Shown here: one piece after another, positions 12,501 through 27,500 of the stretch | Layout of the letters: the number at the start of each line of letters is the position of its first letter | Position numbering within the stretch: position 1 is the first letter of the stretch | Assembly: GCA_964023205.1 (NCBI GenBank) | Contig: OZ026844.1 | Location: forward strand, 10,402,790-10,466,789 | DNA: 64,000 nt | Reading direction: 5' to 3' | Source of the DNA: Lutraria lutraria | Taxonomy: Eukaryota; Mollusca; Bivalvia; Venerida; Mactridae | Made by a program: the position numbers and the translations under genes | The notes under the pieces: model-generated | Databases searched by the model: none | Seen by the model: only the letters and a program-made list of their open reading frames with translations | Told to the model about the DNA's origin: nothing

Positions 12501-15500
12501 ATAGTATCATTAATGTCTGAACATGATTAACTTGGAAATTTTAAAAGCTAATATAATGAGATTTGAGCTTAGAGACTTGGTTGCCTTTGTTCACAGGTTT
12601 GACTGTATACTGAACATTATATAGGATTTAACATACCTTAAACCAATCAATGGTACAACAGTTGATAAGAGAAGGAAACATTCGTATTCTAGCTCTGAAG
12701 GCATCTCCAATAGGACTGAATGCTAGAACAACATGTAAGTTCCTTCTTACACGTTCAATGAATTTGTTATACATGTTTAAAGGTGTATGTTCAATCGGTG
12801 AATTCTCATTCTGGCAAACCACTTGCATCTGAAATTAAAAAATTAAAAAATGAACATTCAATTAAGTTAAGGTGTTTTTAGTTTGTGAGTACATCAGTTC
12901 TTATATTCGACGACCTAGCCAGTGTTCCTAGGTTACTTCAGAAATTTACTGCTCTCCACCGCAAAGAAGTAAGAATTTCCATGCACAGCCTAACCTGTGT
13001 TAGCAGGCACCTCTGAATAAAGGCCACCTGTCAATAAAGACCATATTGTATTTTTACCAAGGGTGGCTTTTTTCACAGGTTTGACTGTATAGGATTTCAA
13101 TGGCAGAAATCTTGATATGAGTGCTTCAGAAATGCATTTTCACCTTTTACAAGATTGGAAAAATGCAGCTTTAATATTGCTATAAAGCATTACATATTTG
13201 CCATATCATAGATAAAACATAAAAAAAATTATTAGCAAAATTTCCACATATGGTTTGACATCACCAACCTTTTCAATGATCTCCAGTCTGTCCTCATTGT
13301 CATAAAGATTGGGTATATCACCTGTATTCAGTATCATGTTTACATCTTCCAAGAATGTTGCATCCTGAAATAAAATATCAACACATGGATAAGAATCTTG
13401 ACATGAGAAAAACAAACAATGCCAAGCCTCAAAGACACCATTAATACATAAGGTTTCTCAGTCTTGTTTTATATGATCTTATTAATTAACCCATTACCTA
13501 CCATATACTTTTTATAGTCTACACATAGCTCCCCTGATATGCCTTTTTGCAAGTTTGGCTAATAATGAATATTTAAGTATCTAAAACCATTTTTCATATT
13601 GGCTAAGTTATGTTTTCATAAATAATAACAAACATGTAACTTACATAAAAGCCCATTAGAGCTTTGTCACAGAAGTGACTAACATCCCCGCTGCTCCTTT
13701 GAGCACTAGAAATGCGATAATGTCCAGCATTATCAGACTGACCGAATTTATTTCAAATAATTAAGAACATTTTTTGCAACCATTTAATATTAATGTAAAC
13801 CAAGTATTACCTTAATTTGATGATCTCCAAACAAGAAAACCATTGATATACCCTCATCTCCCGCTTTTCTCATCATTTTACGTAGATCATCTCTCCATTC
13901 TGGCATGTTATAGTTTTTTGTTATCTCAATACTGAAGAGTTCAAAGTCAGACATAAATGCTGCCAGTTTTGTTGCACTTTGTCTTCCACTACCACCAATA
14001 CCTGAAATGTTGTAATATTATCAATCAAGTAATTTCATATTTGCATTGTTATTGGGCCTCGGACAATTGTATTGGCCTGAGGCCGAATGATTAATGAGAA
14101 TTTTATAAATTAACTATATATTATTGTATGCTTTCAGATACAAAACTAGCTTCTGAGAGTCTGAGTCAGTACCTTTTTCCAAGATGATTTCCATTTCTGT
14201 GTCTATCATCGATTTTCATACTAGTGGCACTCCTAGTTATTTGTCGGACAAGTTTTTGTGCTGAAGATCACTGTGACTGTGACCTTTGACATACTAACCT
14301 CAAAATTCATAGGGGTTATCTACCCATGATGAACAACCTCCCAACCAAATCTGAAGAGCTTAGGCAAAATCATTCTCTAGTAATTGGACTGACAAGGTTT
14401 GGTTATGGACAGACAGAAGGACCGACTGACATGTGCAAAGCAATGTTGTGATTAGTTCCATGTATGTATATTACAGCCTGTCATTCATTTGTGATAATTA
14501 CACATATTTTGATTCATGAAAAATAATCACTTACCCACAAGAAGACAATGTCCATTTGGTTGTTTGAGAACTCGACTAATTCTAGAGATATGTTCTATAG
14601 CAAATCTAAACATGACTAGATCCATAGGAGCTTTACTCATCATATTGTACTCCTCCAAGCACTGCTCTATGTTCTGAAAATGTGTTTTCCATATAAGTAC
14701 AAAACAAGAGTATCATCCAATGATATAATTCATGAAAAGAGAAATCTGTGGACGCTCCTCAAACTGTACATTTTCACAGGATGAGCGTGATAAATAATTC
14801 CAAAAGAGTAACATTTCTTGTATACTGCACTTCTCCTTAATTGGATCTATCCAACCTTGAAATTTCAAGTATATAGCTCTTATAGTCTAAGAGATATGCT
14901 CCTGACAAAAATTAAGTATGAAAAAGAAAACAAAGGGCAATATCTCCAAAATTAAGAAGTGCAGAGTTACATTTGTTGTGCACCGCACTTCTCAGTGAGA
15001 TCTATCTAACTATGAAGTGTCAATTTATAGCTTTCATAGTCTAAGACTTATGCTCTGTACAAAAATTAAAGTATGAAAAACCAACAAAGGGTTATGCTCT
15101 GGCCAAAACAATTTGATGGACAGACGAACTGAAAGACAGACAAAGTGGCTACTATATGCTCTCCCTACAGGGAGCATAAAAAATAAGCAGCATTACCTCC
15201 CTTAGATCTTCTAGATTTTGTATTTCATCATAGAGTTTCTCTCCTTTAGCCTTACTGAGATAATCACCAAACATGAGACTTCTAATGTTGTCATCATTTA
15301 CATCAGTCTTAGCATCTCCAGTGATATGTGAGAATAAGTTGTTCATCTTCTCTTTAAATTGTGATTCCACACAAATCTTAAATAAATATATATAGTTATA
15401 CAGTAAAACCCAGACTATTCGAATTCCTAGGGTCCAAAAAATCATTCGGATAATTCATGGTTTCGAATTATCTATTTCACTTATACAATATAGAGTTGTA

Positions 15501-18500
15501 ACTGGAACCATTGATCTTTTATTTGGATTATACAGGGTATTCGGATAATCGGTCTTCAAATAGTCAAGGTTTTTCTGTATTGTAGTATATACAGAAAGTA
15601 CTATATTGGGTCTGGGTTATTAATTAACTGTTTACGATTAAAGTACTAAGAAAGAATAAACAAAAAAAGCCCCAGATAAGATGATATTTCAAACTCAGTA
15701 CATAGATGAATTAATCTATTACATACTTTGACCATGGAGAAGAATATATCCCTATCTCCGTCATCAACCAATCTGTCATAAAATACTCTGTATACTTCAT
15801 GAATCCATAGCCTAATTATCTTCTGTGAACCTTCCTGACCGTCCGGTACTGCTTCAGATTTTAACAATAATACACCCTGAAATATCATACATTGTAGATA
15901 TTAATATCAATTTTAAAAGTCTTGCTAATTAATTTTTTTATTTGACTAAAATCCACACCTGCAACTCATTTGGTTGTCATAAGTAAATCATGAAGATCAA
16001 CTTCCTAAATTTAATTTTTGTCTATTTTTTTTCAGAAAATAGAAATTTTACATGTTGACGTCTTAGTAATATTTTATCATTGCACGTCCAAATATAAATA
16101 GACAAGAACTAAAATAAACCTTTTCCTTTTCATTATTGTAACATAAACTTAACCCTTTCACTGCCAGACATATATTCCTTCATTGTGCACAGTGGTATTG
16201 CCGGGAATGTTTTTCCATCACATTGGCAAATATGTGAAAATAAGCAAAGATTTATGCAGATGTGTATTACCGTCACTTGGCAAATATACATAGATTTATA
16301 AAAAGAGTATACCCATCCTGTTGGCAAATATGCAGAGATTTATGAAAATGGGTATCCCCGTTCCATTGGGAGCTGAAGGGTAAAAATGATGATTAAGAAA
16401 AAAAGTGAACAAATAAAAAGTACCTGAACAACTCTTGCGAAATCTCTCAAGTTAAAGACATAGTGAGATCTTGATGGTGTAGGCAGGAAGTTCTTGATCG
16501 CCTTGTCATAAATATCCAAGGTAGCTGTCACTATCACCTTTCAAAATATAAAATACCTTGTCACATACACAAACAATATAACAGCTATTGATGTTTCTTT
16601 TAAAGGGAAGACAATCCATGATGTTTTAGTTGGCTTATAACACTACCTGTATATTGATTGTTGCTTGCTTGAATAGATTTTGTAAAGAAACTTTTTTGAA
16701 TCATTCGACAAAAAACTTGACATTGTTTCCCATCAGGTTTTACCTAAAACAGCAGCTTCCAGCAATGTCACAAGAAGACAATGAAAGCAGTCTTTGTAAA
16801 GTAAAGGTGAACTCAACAGGTATGCCACACAGTGAATTACCTCCCTTAGTAGTTCATTGTAATTACAATTTTTGTACTACTGCCTGGTATTAGTTTTTTC
16901 ATGAATTTATAACATTAATAGAAATCATTTAGTTGAATTAAATTAAATGATAAAAATGACAACATGTGTTTAATTTAAAACATAACCCCTTAGGGTAACC
17001 TTGACTTTTGACCTACTGACCTGAAAATGCACAGGTCCTGTAGAAGTTGTCATGAGGAACCAATGGGAACATATGAAGTTTGACGATTGTAGGTGGTAAT
17101 GTTTTGATTTTACAACATTAAATTTTAGTAGAAACAAACTGACAAACAGACCAAAAGCAACGAAACACTTGTCATCATTAGACAAAACATTATCATGTAC
17201 TAGAACATTTTTGTAATGAAAGTAACAATTATCATTTACCCGTGACCATCTTCGGTGAGCTGTCTCAAAAGATTTAAAATGCCAGTCAACAATTGGAGAG
17301 AATATATTCTTCATGGTGTCATCATCAAATGAGAGCATACTGATCACATTAAAATGTCGTATAAACCTTGGAGTCACATTGTTTCTACCTCCACCTGGTG
17401 GTCCCATGGCACACAGCATACTGATGTCAACAAGATTCAATGTACTTGTATCTTTTCTGAAAAAAGTTCACAAAGAATCTACAGTACAACCTCTCCAGAG
17501 TGGCCCTCTCTTGAGCAACAACCTCCCTTCTACAACAGCATGATTTTTTCCCACTGGACGATTTAACTACTACTTCAACCTCTCTAGAGCAACAAACTAT
17601 CAACATCAACAAAATTTTGCTACTCCCAAAGGGTGTTGCTTTGGAGAGGTTGCACTGCATTATAACAAATGCAAACAATCTAGAGATTAAACTGTAATGT
17701 TAAGAAGTGAACAACCGTAATGCATCCTTAATTTCCAATTTACTCCTTGAAATTTCATTCCCCAAATTGGTTTCAGACAAGGACTTTTCCCCAAAAGAGC
17801 CTTCAACCTGCTATTTTTCTGCATATTAAGGCTAATTTAAGGGCTACTGCTCCTTCCCCCCAAAATAAAGAAGACCTCAGTGAATATTGCTACCATACAT
17901 TTGAAAGGTCTAATGCTTTCTTAAAAATGAATTTTATTTTGTCACAAACAACATTGCCGATGTGGTACATTACTAGTATATCACAAGTATGACTAAAAAA
18001 GGTATACACTACCTATCAAACCAATATCCCTGGTCTATCCATTGTCTAAGAACCTCTATAGGAGGTTGTGCACCATATTTTTCTTTAGCAGGCATGTTCA
18101 GGTCGTCTACAAACACAACTAATTGTTTGCCAGGATTTGGACCATAGACACCCTTCTTTCGTCTGTAAAATATAAAAATGAACAATACAGAAAGAACTAT
18201 AGCTTTGTCACAGATGTGACTAATACCCTGTCGCCGCTTTGACGTGAGTTAGAATGCAATAGTACACTATATGGATAAGTTCAAGAGCACAGAACTCTGA
18301 AATGTGTGGATCACTGGGCAAACTTGTGATATTGTATGCGGACGGATGGACCGCCAGAGCGACTCCAGTATACCCCCTCACAAACTTTGTTTGCCGGGGG
18401 GGGGGTATAATTGAAAGTAACACAGTATGTGCACCTTGAAACAAACATTATAGGACTGCTCCTGATATTTAAACCAGAGTACATATCATATATCAATGGA

Positions 18501-21500
18501 AAGATATTCAAAATCCCAATCTGTTGTTGCTTAACAATCATCAAAAGTCTACATACTGATCAAAATAAACTAATACATCTGAGAGACCAATTATGTTATC
18601 ATACTGCATGATTTTAATAATTGAATCAAAGTACTGAAAGTACTTGTGGAAAATGAACATAGACTTGCACTTCAACATTGAATGGGAACTTGTTTAATAT
18701 TTGCACGGCAGATGTTGAAAAGCTTAGGGCTTTGGTCCGCATCAAAATTCATCCGGACCGAGTATTATGACTAGTGTTCAGTTTCCATAAATATAACTAA
18801 CCTGTCTAGTTTGGAGAATATAATGTCCTGTGTTTGATTGGCTGATGTCTGGGCGGAGAAGTTAACATTATTGATAATATACTTGTCCTTTGGTAATGAC
18901 AGTAGATAATTGTTTGTTATAGCACTTTTCCCAGTTCCAGTTGGCCCAACAAAGAGCAGTGGCTTGTCATGCAACAGTAGACGTTCCAGGAAGTATTTTT
19001 GTCGTTCTGTTTCCAAGGTGTTTATGATTAGCTCATTTATCTACAATAAGAATAATTCAGTAATACTTAACAAAAAGGAAGAAAATTGCAAAAATAAATA
19101 CAAGGGTTTCACTGAGTCAGGCTAGAGAATGGATGCCTTTTTAAACTTACAAGTAATTTGCTATGATTTCTCTCAGTCATGCTAGTATATATATTACCAG
19201 TATTTGAACATGAAATATAATTTTGAGAAGGGCCACATAATGAGTCATAGTAATGGTCAGGATTACCTCAAAACATGAGAATTGTTTTATCACATTTAAG
19301 AAATGTGTTAGTTATTATAGTGAAACAGGAGGGACATCATGGCTCACCAGAGTACAGACTGCAAATTGTTTTATATCATTGCAACTTCTTTCATATTTAT
19401 GTTCAACTTCTTGTAGGAGAGCCTTACACTGACCTAGAAATCATTAAGACACACAATCTGAGGAACGGTCATTAAGACTTGATAAAAAAATGTTGTCTCT
19501 ACAGCATTATCATGATTTTCCTAAGATTTGACCCAATTGCATAATAGAGTATACCTAGAGGACCATATTAAGAGGAACATTCTGACATGGTTTGGTGAAA
19601 ACTATGACCTCTTGAGTGTTAACAAGTTTTCATTTGATTTGACATATTGACCTTATTTTGACCTCAAATGACCCGTGTTCAAAATTGTTTGAGATTTCAT
19701 CAATTCAAACATTCTGACCCATTTTTGTGAAGATCCAACTATTATGTTGGCCTCTATCATGTTCACAAGGCAAAAATTGACAACACAAAGACAATGGACA
19801 AAGACCGATCACAAAAGCTCACAGAGAGTACTTTGTGCCCAGGTGAGCTAAAAATGACGACAAGATTTCTAGACTAGATCCTAAGAATGGTAATGAAAAT
19901 TACAGAGTTCGGCAAGCATAAGTTAAGCATTGCAACTAATTTGAATTCAAATTTGTAGATGGTATATTTAATGACAACCTGGTGTAAGAATGATCCTTAT
20001 TATAGATTTAAAGCTGTAGAAGTGTAGGTGTGACTTAAAGATGATGGAAACATTATTAAAAGATGACAAAATTGGGTGAGCAGCTACGATAAAGCTGAAC
20101 ATACCACATGAACAGCACAATCAAGAAGTTGCAGAAAAAACAAAACAAATGCAAAGCTTAACATCTGACCAACACCATAAAATGAAACAACAAACAGGGA
20201 ACCAACAACATAAGCTCTGTATACCAACACTAAATACATAAATTAACCTAATTGATATCTGAAAAAAAAATCTGATGCCTGAAATAAGTCAATGTTAAGA
20301 TGTTTAGATCATAACTTAAACCATACTAAATTTTAAATATCACTCAGAAGCAATAGAAAGGAAATATTTCAAAATGGCAAACATTTAATATTTCCAACAC
20401 ATGTGAACAACAGCCTCATCAGCAAGGGAGGTAACTGTTGTTGCAATATAATAAAAGGTAAAGGTTTTGTTTATTAATTTGTCGCCCCTATTGAAAGGAC
20501 CAGCCAAGTTGACTATCTTAAGTTCTCACAGTTCCTCCTGAATCCCTTCTCCTTTTGCCAGGTGCCTGGCTGAGATGGACCTACGGTAACTATTATTTAA
20601 CTAGCTGGTGGCTCACCAACCGACCGTGTCAGTTCTAACCCAGTCTCCACTGAGGTTCTAACCTTCGATCTCCTGCTCAGAAGGCAGACACCTCAACCAC
20701 TTGGCCACAGTTAATATTTTAATCGGCAACAAAATGATTTTGCTGGATAATAATTAATACAATACATGTAAACCACAACCTAATCAGCAATGGAGGTAAC
20801 TGTTGTTGCAATTATAGTTTAATCAGCAATAAAATGATTTTGCTGGATAATCATTAAATACATTTATTGTATCGAAATGGTCAATGATACAAACTGTTAT
20901 TCCATGATAAATAATACTTTAATCTTACCAGGATTCGTAGCTCTCTGTCCCTCTATGGTTAGTAACATGTGCAGATGTTCAAAGGATGCAAAAAAGACAA
21001 ATATTAGTAAAATCCACAAACATATTAATACTTATTATGCCACAAAAACATGTAAAGTTAAGTAAATCAAACATTTAGCGGTGTTACATGTTATGTTTAA
21101 TTTCTCTATCTAAATACCACAATGAATTAAGGTGTTTTTTTTTTTGTCATTTGCATCATAACTAACGATAATGTATTTGTGATGTGCAATTACACTGCCA
21201 AGTATAAGCCAAATTATGAGAAAAACAAACAAGATATCAAACAATAGACAAAGGATGGAGAAAGATGTTTTAAGACATGCAAACTTTTGGGGCATATAAA
21301 CATTTGAGAATGCAGTCTGTTGATGCAGATTACTTATCTTTTGGGTTTTTAAACGCAATTTTCAACGATTTTTTTCAGTTATTTACAGTAGCGGAATCAC
21401 CTAACAAATTTTCCTGGGATGTATTCAAATCAGTACTAATTTACCTTTCCACATGGAGCCGGCAACTTCTCCAAATGTGGAAGTAATTGATATAATTATT

Positions 21501-24500
21501 TTGTCAAAATGTTCATGGAAGGGTATGACCTGCTGTGACAGGGAATTAAACCCTGATACCTGAGTTACAATTCCAGCACACTAACCACTGGACCATGCCG
21601 CAGCTAACATGCAGATTACAGGTAATGTCAGAATCTTACAAACTTCTAAAACATGCAGACAAGACTAGTGGCAAAGGAAAATGTCTCAAGACAAGACAAT
21701 ATTTTAGGAAGGTAGTTGATATATACAGGTAAAATTGCTGCTGAACACTGTAGAAGTTCGATGTTTGGTTTGTTTGTTTGTTTGTTTGAGTTTTACGCCC
21801 CTTTTCAAAAGTCAGAGTCATTAATGATGCAGACAGTTCACTTAACCATCGTTCCTGGGAAGAACCAGTACTAGACTCCTATCCTCCAAAGCAACTGTTA
21901 CTTTCTCTCATAAAGAGACATGGTCAGTAGCTGGGCTCGATCCCACAACCTTCTATCAGTGAGAGGTTACTGTGATTTGAAGTCAACGACCTTAACCACT
22001 TGACCACGGAGGCAGATCCTGTTGATGTTTGAGACTTTAAAAATGTAGAAACAGTGATTCAAGATAAACAGTTGATTGATTAGAACTGGGATTAGTGCTG
22101 CATGTAATGGATTACCTATGAAATTATCATCACACTTGTGGTAGATTTCTCATAATCTCCTAATTCATTGTGGTACTAATTTCAATGAAGTATTTGTTTG
22201 TATTTTGTACTGTTTTATGATAATTTCTAAGTACAAACATATCAAATCATTGAATGTTATAAATATTGTTAAACAAATCACAGCAACAGAGATGTATACA
22301 TTAATTTCACACAAATACTTATTAGTTACTATAATTTTGCAATATATGTGACCTGTTAAGTAAAACTGAAAATTAAATAAAAAAACAAACAACAAATATC
22401 CACAGGATCTATGCAATGGAGACTTTCATGAAGAAATATTGTTTTGACCTGAAAATGTCAGGCCATCAGCAGAATGCCAAGAAATGTTTAAGATAGGATT
22501 TAAAGATTGCTGATGACCCATTTGACAGCTATCGACATTTCAGAGTTGCCCCAGAGACAGGGGAGATAACATACAGGAGAACCAGGCTTTTATATCCCCG
22601 CTCTTTTTTAATAGCCCCCCCCCCCCCCACTGTTTTATCATGCCTGGTGTAAAGCATTGACACACCCCTTGCTTTTTCTTGTGATTTTCTGGCTCAGTGG
22701 TTGAGGACAATGAAAAATTATCCCAGAGAAATTTGAAAGGTGCAGCTGAGAATCGAATCTACGACATTCCACCCGACCACACATTACCTCTCTTGACATG
22801 AATATAGTGTACTATTCATGTCATGCAATCCCTATAATTATGGCCCTGCATGAAAAGAACGTTCGAACCATGTAGTCTCCATTGGACAGAACCAATTCTT
22901 AAAATTAAAAGCAGTCAAAGTAAGTTAAAACATAAAAAAACACAGGTGATGTAATATGTTAGAAAAAATAACAATTTTGTTGTAGGGTAAGTGAATACAC
23001 AGTCAGTTTATGATTCTTGCATTTATGAATATCTAATCTTTAATTTCGATCATGTTTCAAAGGCTAAAGAAGTACTCATAAACATACCAAAATAGACAAA
23101 AATTAATATTTTTCAATTTACTGCAAGAATCAAAACTAATTTGTGGTGAGTACAAGAATATAGATTATGGGGTGTTCAAATGGTTACATGGATCATGCAG
23201 TGAAAAAACATCAACATATTTATGGACATGCTAATGGAATTATATGAATATATGTTAGTATTATATACTCTACATTCTCAAACATTCTTTAAGTGGTCTA
23301 CACTGTACATGAGAAGGAGTATACTAAATGTCACTGAGCAGGCCACACACAAGTTATGTAATCTGATTGTCTAGGTACAGTCAAATCAGAGTCACAAACT
23401 TCAATCTAATACAGTATTAACCATTGAGCATTACATACAAACATCATCATCCACATTCAATATACAATTAAACCTGAAAACCAGAATTATCTGAATATTG
23501 GATGATTTTGCAAGTGCCATTATTTTTGGAATTAATAAAATTCTCTGAAAAACAAAATTCTCAGAAAACCAAAACTGGACTTTTTGCCCAGTCTGGCAGG
23601 GGTTTAAGGGTTTTTTTACTTTTTTGCCTGGTCTCTTCCCTATGATTTCACTGTGTAACTATTGCATTTGAAACCATTTGGACTCATGACAATTTATCAT
23701 TGAGTATTGAACATTATAGTATGAGAAAGTAATTCAAATGTGATTTTCCTGTATCAAACTTCAGCTTGAGCATCAAAATGTGACAAGCTCAAATGACATC
23801 TAGTATGTAATACATAATATATTTCATGATCTAGAAACTAGAGAGCTATGAATAACCACAGAAAGAATGAAATATATTATAAAATAATAGTATGATATCT
23901 GTACTATAATATAACAGTACTACTTTATGGTACTATAATAGTACTTCTTTACAGTGCTATAGCAGTACTAAATGTACTTCAGAGCACTGACACTGTAACA
24001 GTACTATTTTTCAGCACTATAATGGTACTACTTTACAGTACTGTAACAGTACTACTTTACATTACTATGATAGTACTATTTTACAGTACTGTAAGAGTAC
24101 AACTTTACATTACTATGATAGTACTATTTTACAGTACTATAACAGTACTACTTTACAGCACTATAACAGTACTATTTTACAGTACTGTAACAGTACTACT
24201 TTACATTACAATAATAGTAATATTTTACAGTACTGTAACAGTACTACTTTACAGCACTATAGTACTGTTCATTGACATAATCATAAACTTAATTAACATT
24301 CAAACAATTTTCCATCATGTAATTTAGCATGCAACACATAACAGACAATTACTAAAGCACAGTGAGATTCTGGCTTACAAAATTCTCTCCTATTTTCAAA
24401 AGAAACAGCTATAAAACCATTACTAGGCAACACAAATAGAAATAAATTCAGCAGAACTTCTAAAACAGTTTACTGGCTAGCTCTTTTACTTCATTTTATC

Positions 24501-27500
24501 TTTCTAGTTTACATCATAACTAATCTTAAATAATTAGCCAACTCCATGTACTTGAGTTCCATTGTCTACAGGAACACATACATGCAGATCTGACATAATG
24601 GTCTTGTGCACAACTTTTTAATACAAATTAATTGTAAAGTAAATTCAAACTATTAAAGATACAGAGATTGACTCCTTGGAAAGGGAATAATTATTTTTGT
24701 TTGAATAAATGATTTATTTATTGCATTAAAAATTAATAAAAGAATAATCCTTATTTAACAAAATTGTATCTTTCATTATGGAATGTCAAATAAGAGGTTT
24801 ACATGTCATTCAATATCCCATAACACACAATAATGATATTTCAATAACAATTAACGCAAGACAGAAAAATAAACTTATTCCCTTCAAATAGAATTCATGA
24901 AAACAGGAATTGTTCTTGAACTGTTCTTGCATACTTCATGAATAGTTATTGAATAGTTAATGAATAGTTCTTGAATAGTTCATGAAGTATGAATAACCAT
25001 TTAATAGGGGAAGTAACAGAAAAAAAGCTTTAAAATTAAAACTCAGGAAAGTAAGACTAAACTTTGTTCAACAAAATCGTGCTCAAGATCAGGTATGTAA
25101 ACTATATCACTACACATTTCTTGCACCAGTTAGATAGTCTATTAGCTGATGAGGCACATGCAAGACAATGCTATATTACAGAAATCTCCTAACATACAAG
25201 CTTACCATGTCTTCATCACCGATACTGTATGATTTCTCCTTTAGGAGATGAATATATAAATACGTGAGAGATATCTTAACACAATTTATCAATATTTTCA
25301 TTTTCAGCAATCTTTTAGTTGATCAGTAGATTTTCATTTGATAAAACTATACATACATTTCTTTGGTAAAATTACTTATAAGGTCATTGTTTGTTAAAAT
25401 ACAGTATAATTTTTTTAAAAATCAATACAATTAAAACAGTCATGGAACATATTGTGATGATCTACGTGGTCATACAATTCTCAAATTTATTATTGTAGCA
25501 AAATATAACCTCCATCAGCACCATAGATACAGGATAAGACAACATCAGTCCATTTAAATTACAGAACACATGAGCACATGTCCTTTAATCAGCACCTGGT
25601 ACCCCACACAGTGAATTATCTCCCATAGTAGTTAACTTTAATAACTACTGCCTGACATTAGTTTCATGAATTTATAACATTCATATAAATCATTTTAGTT
25701 GAATTAATGATAAAAATGACAAATTGCATTTTAAAACTCAATGCCCCATCAGGATGACCTTGACCTTTGACCTACTGAACTGAAAATGCATAGGCCCTGT
25801 AGAGGTTGCCATAAGGAACCTACATATGAAGTTTGATGATTGTAGGTGGAAGAGTTATGACTTTATGGGCAAGGTTAAAGTTTGGTATAAACAAACAGAC
25901 AGACGGAGAGACAGGTAAAGAACAATATGCCCCCAATCTATCAATACGGGGGCAAAAAAATAGAAATACAGTAAAACCCCGATTATCCGAAGTCGTCGGG
26001 ACCAAAAAATTACTTCGGATAATCCGGGGTTTCGGATAATCCAGGGTAAGGGAAATCTAGACAACTGCATGAAAATAAAGGGAGATAACTCCTATATATA
26101 TGGCATACACGTATAGATATAATAACAACAAAATTAATGTGTTATATTTCGTATTTTATTTACGAAAAAAAATACATTTTACGATAAACATGTGTTTATG
26201 AGTAGTTTGTACCATTATTAATTCGTCAAAGTCATGAGGATCCCAAAGTGAAACTACGAATACAAATGAATAACCAAACGGTAGCACATGTCATGCTACA
26301 AAGCACATTAATCCATCGACAAAATGAAATCATGAAATGAAATATACACGGGATATAGAATAAGCACACTGTTTAAATAAATTACAAACAGAAATAAAAT
26401 AAAAATCCAACGCGAAGTTTCATTTTATTGCTACAGTCAAAAAACACACAAATCTTTGTCGTCCTAAGATATCTTGGCTTATCGTGTTTGTATTCATTTT
26501 CCGAAAATGGAATGATTTTGAAATCGAGTGCCGGTAATTTATATTGGTCATGTGTATTCTTTGTCAATTTAACAAACTTCGAAAAATAAAATGAACATTT
26601 TTAATGTTAGTTGCGTATTAAAGTGAAATTATGATGCAATTTATAAATCAAGCGAAAAATAAAATGTAAATGATCAATATCGTAATAGGCTAATTTTGTT
26701 CCCATTACTGCAAACAATGATCCAAACGAAAAATCCTTTGTTCACAGTGGTTTGATAATTTGTTGTTTACACCTTTTGACACATTAAAGAAATCCTACAA
26801 TGAACTTGTATGATTGATCCGAGTTAATTGTCGACTTCGGATAATAGGTGTGAAAATACGCGTTCGAATGATTGTGGGGACCTGTTAATCAATTCGGATA
26901 AGCCATGGTGTTCGGATTAGACGATTCGGATAATCGAGGTTTATTTACATTGAAATATATAGAGGGAAATTCGGGACCGAAATTTCATTTCGGATAAGAC
27001 CAGGTTTTCGGATAATCTGAGTTCGGATAATCGAGGTTTTACTGTATAAATAAATACAAAATGCATTTATTTTCATATCTTTCATGATGGTAGTAAGTCC
27101 TACCAAGGGAGTTAAGTACTGTGAGGAATTTGCATATGCACAAAATTTACAATCTAGTGTATTAATTAAACTAATCAATGCATATTGTAGGTAGCTGTTC
27201 AGTCCCCAACCATCCAGGTATACAGGTAATGGTTTGTATGGTACTCTGTGCAACCTTATTATTTAATTCCCAGTCGGTGTTTCAGGATAAATAAGAAATC
27301 TAGATCTATTGACAGTTTATACAATAAGTACACATGTAAGGTACTAAATGTTCTACAAGATAATTATTCCATCAGGGGAGTAAGATTATACCTGTCTAAG
27401 TCAGATGCATCATACAGTATAACCCCTGAAAACCAGACACTCTGAAAACAGGCATTCCCTAAAAATTGGAACACTTTTCATGTCTCATTTAAATTTCCCC

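Noticed and set aside
10282..12832. Plus-strand frames opposite dynein exons (10282-10464, 10949-11185, 12650-12832)
   Set aside because: Antisense shadows of w47, w46 and w43; the minus strand carries conserved dynein motifs.
24022..24327. 101-codon plus-strand frame
   Set aside because: It is the translation of a 24-base minisatellite.
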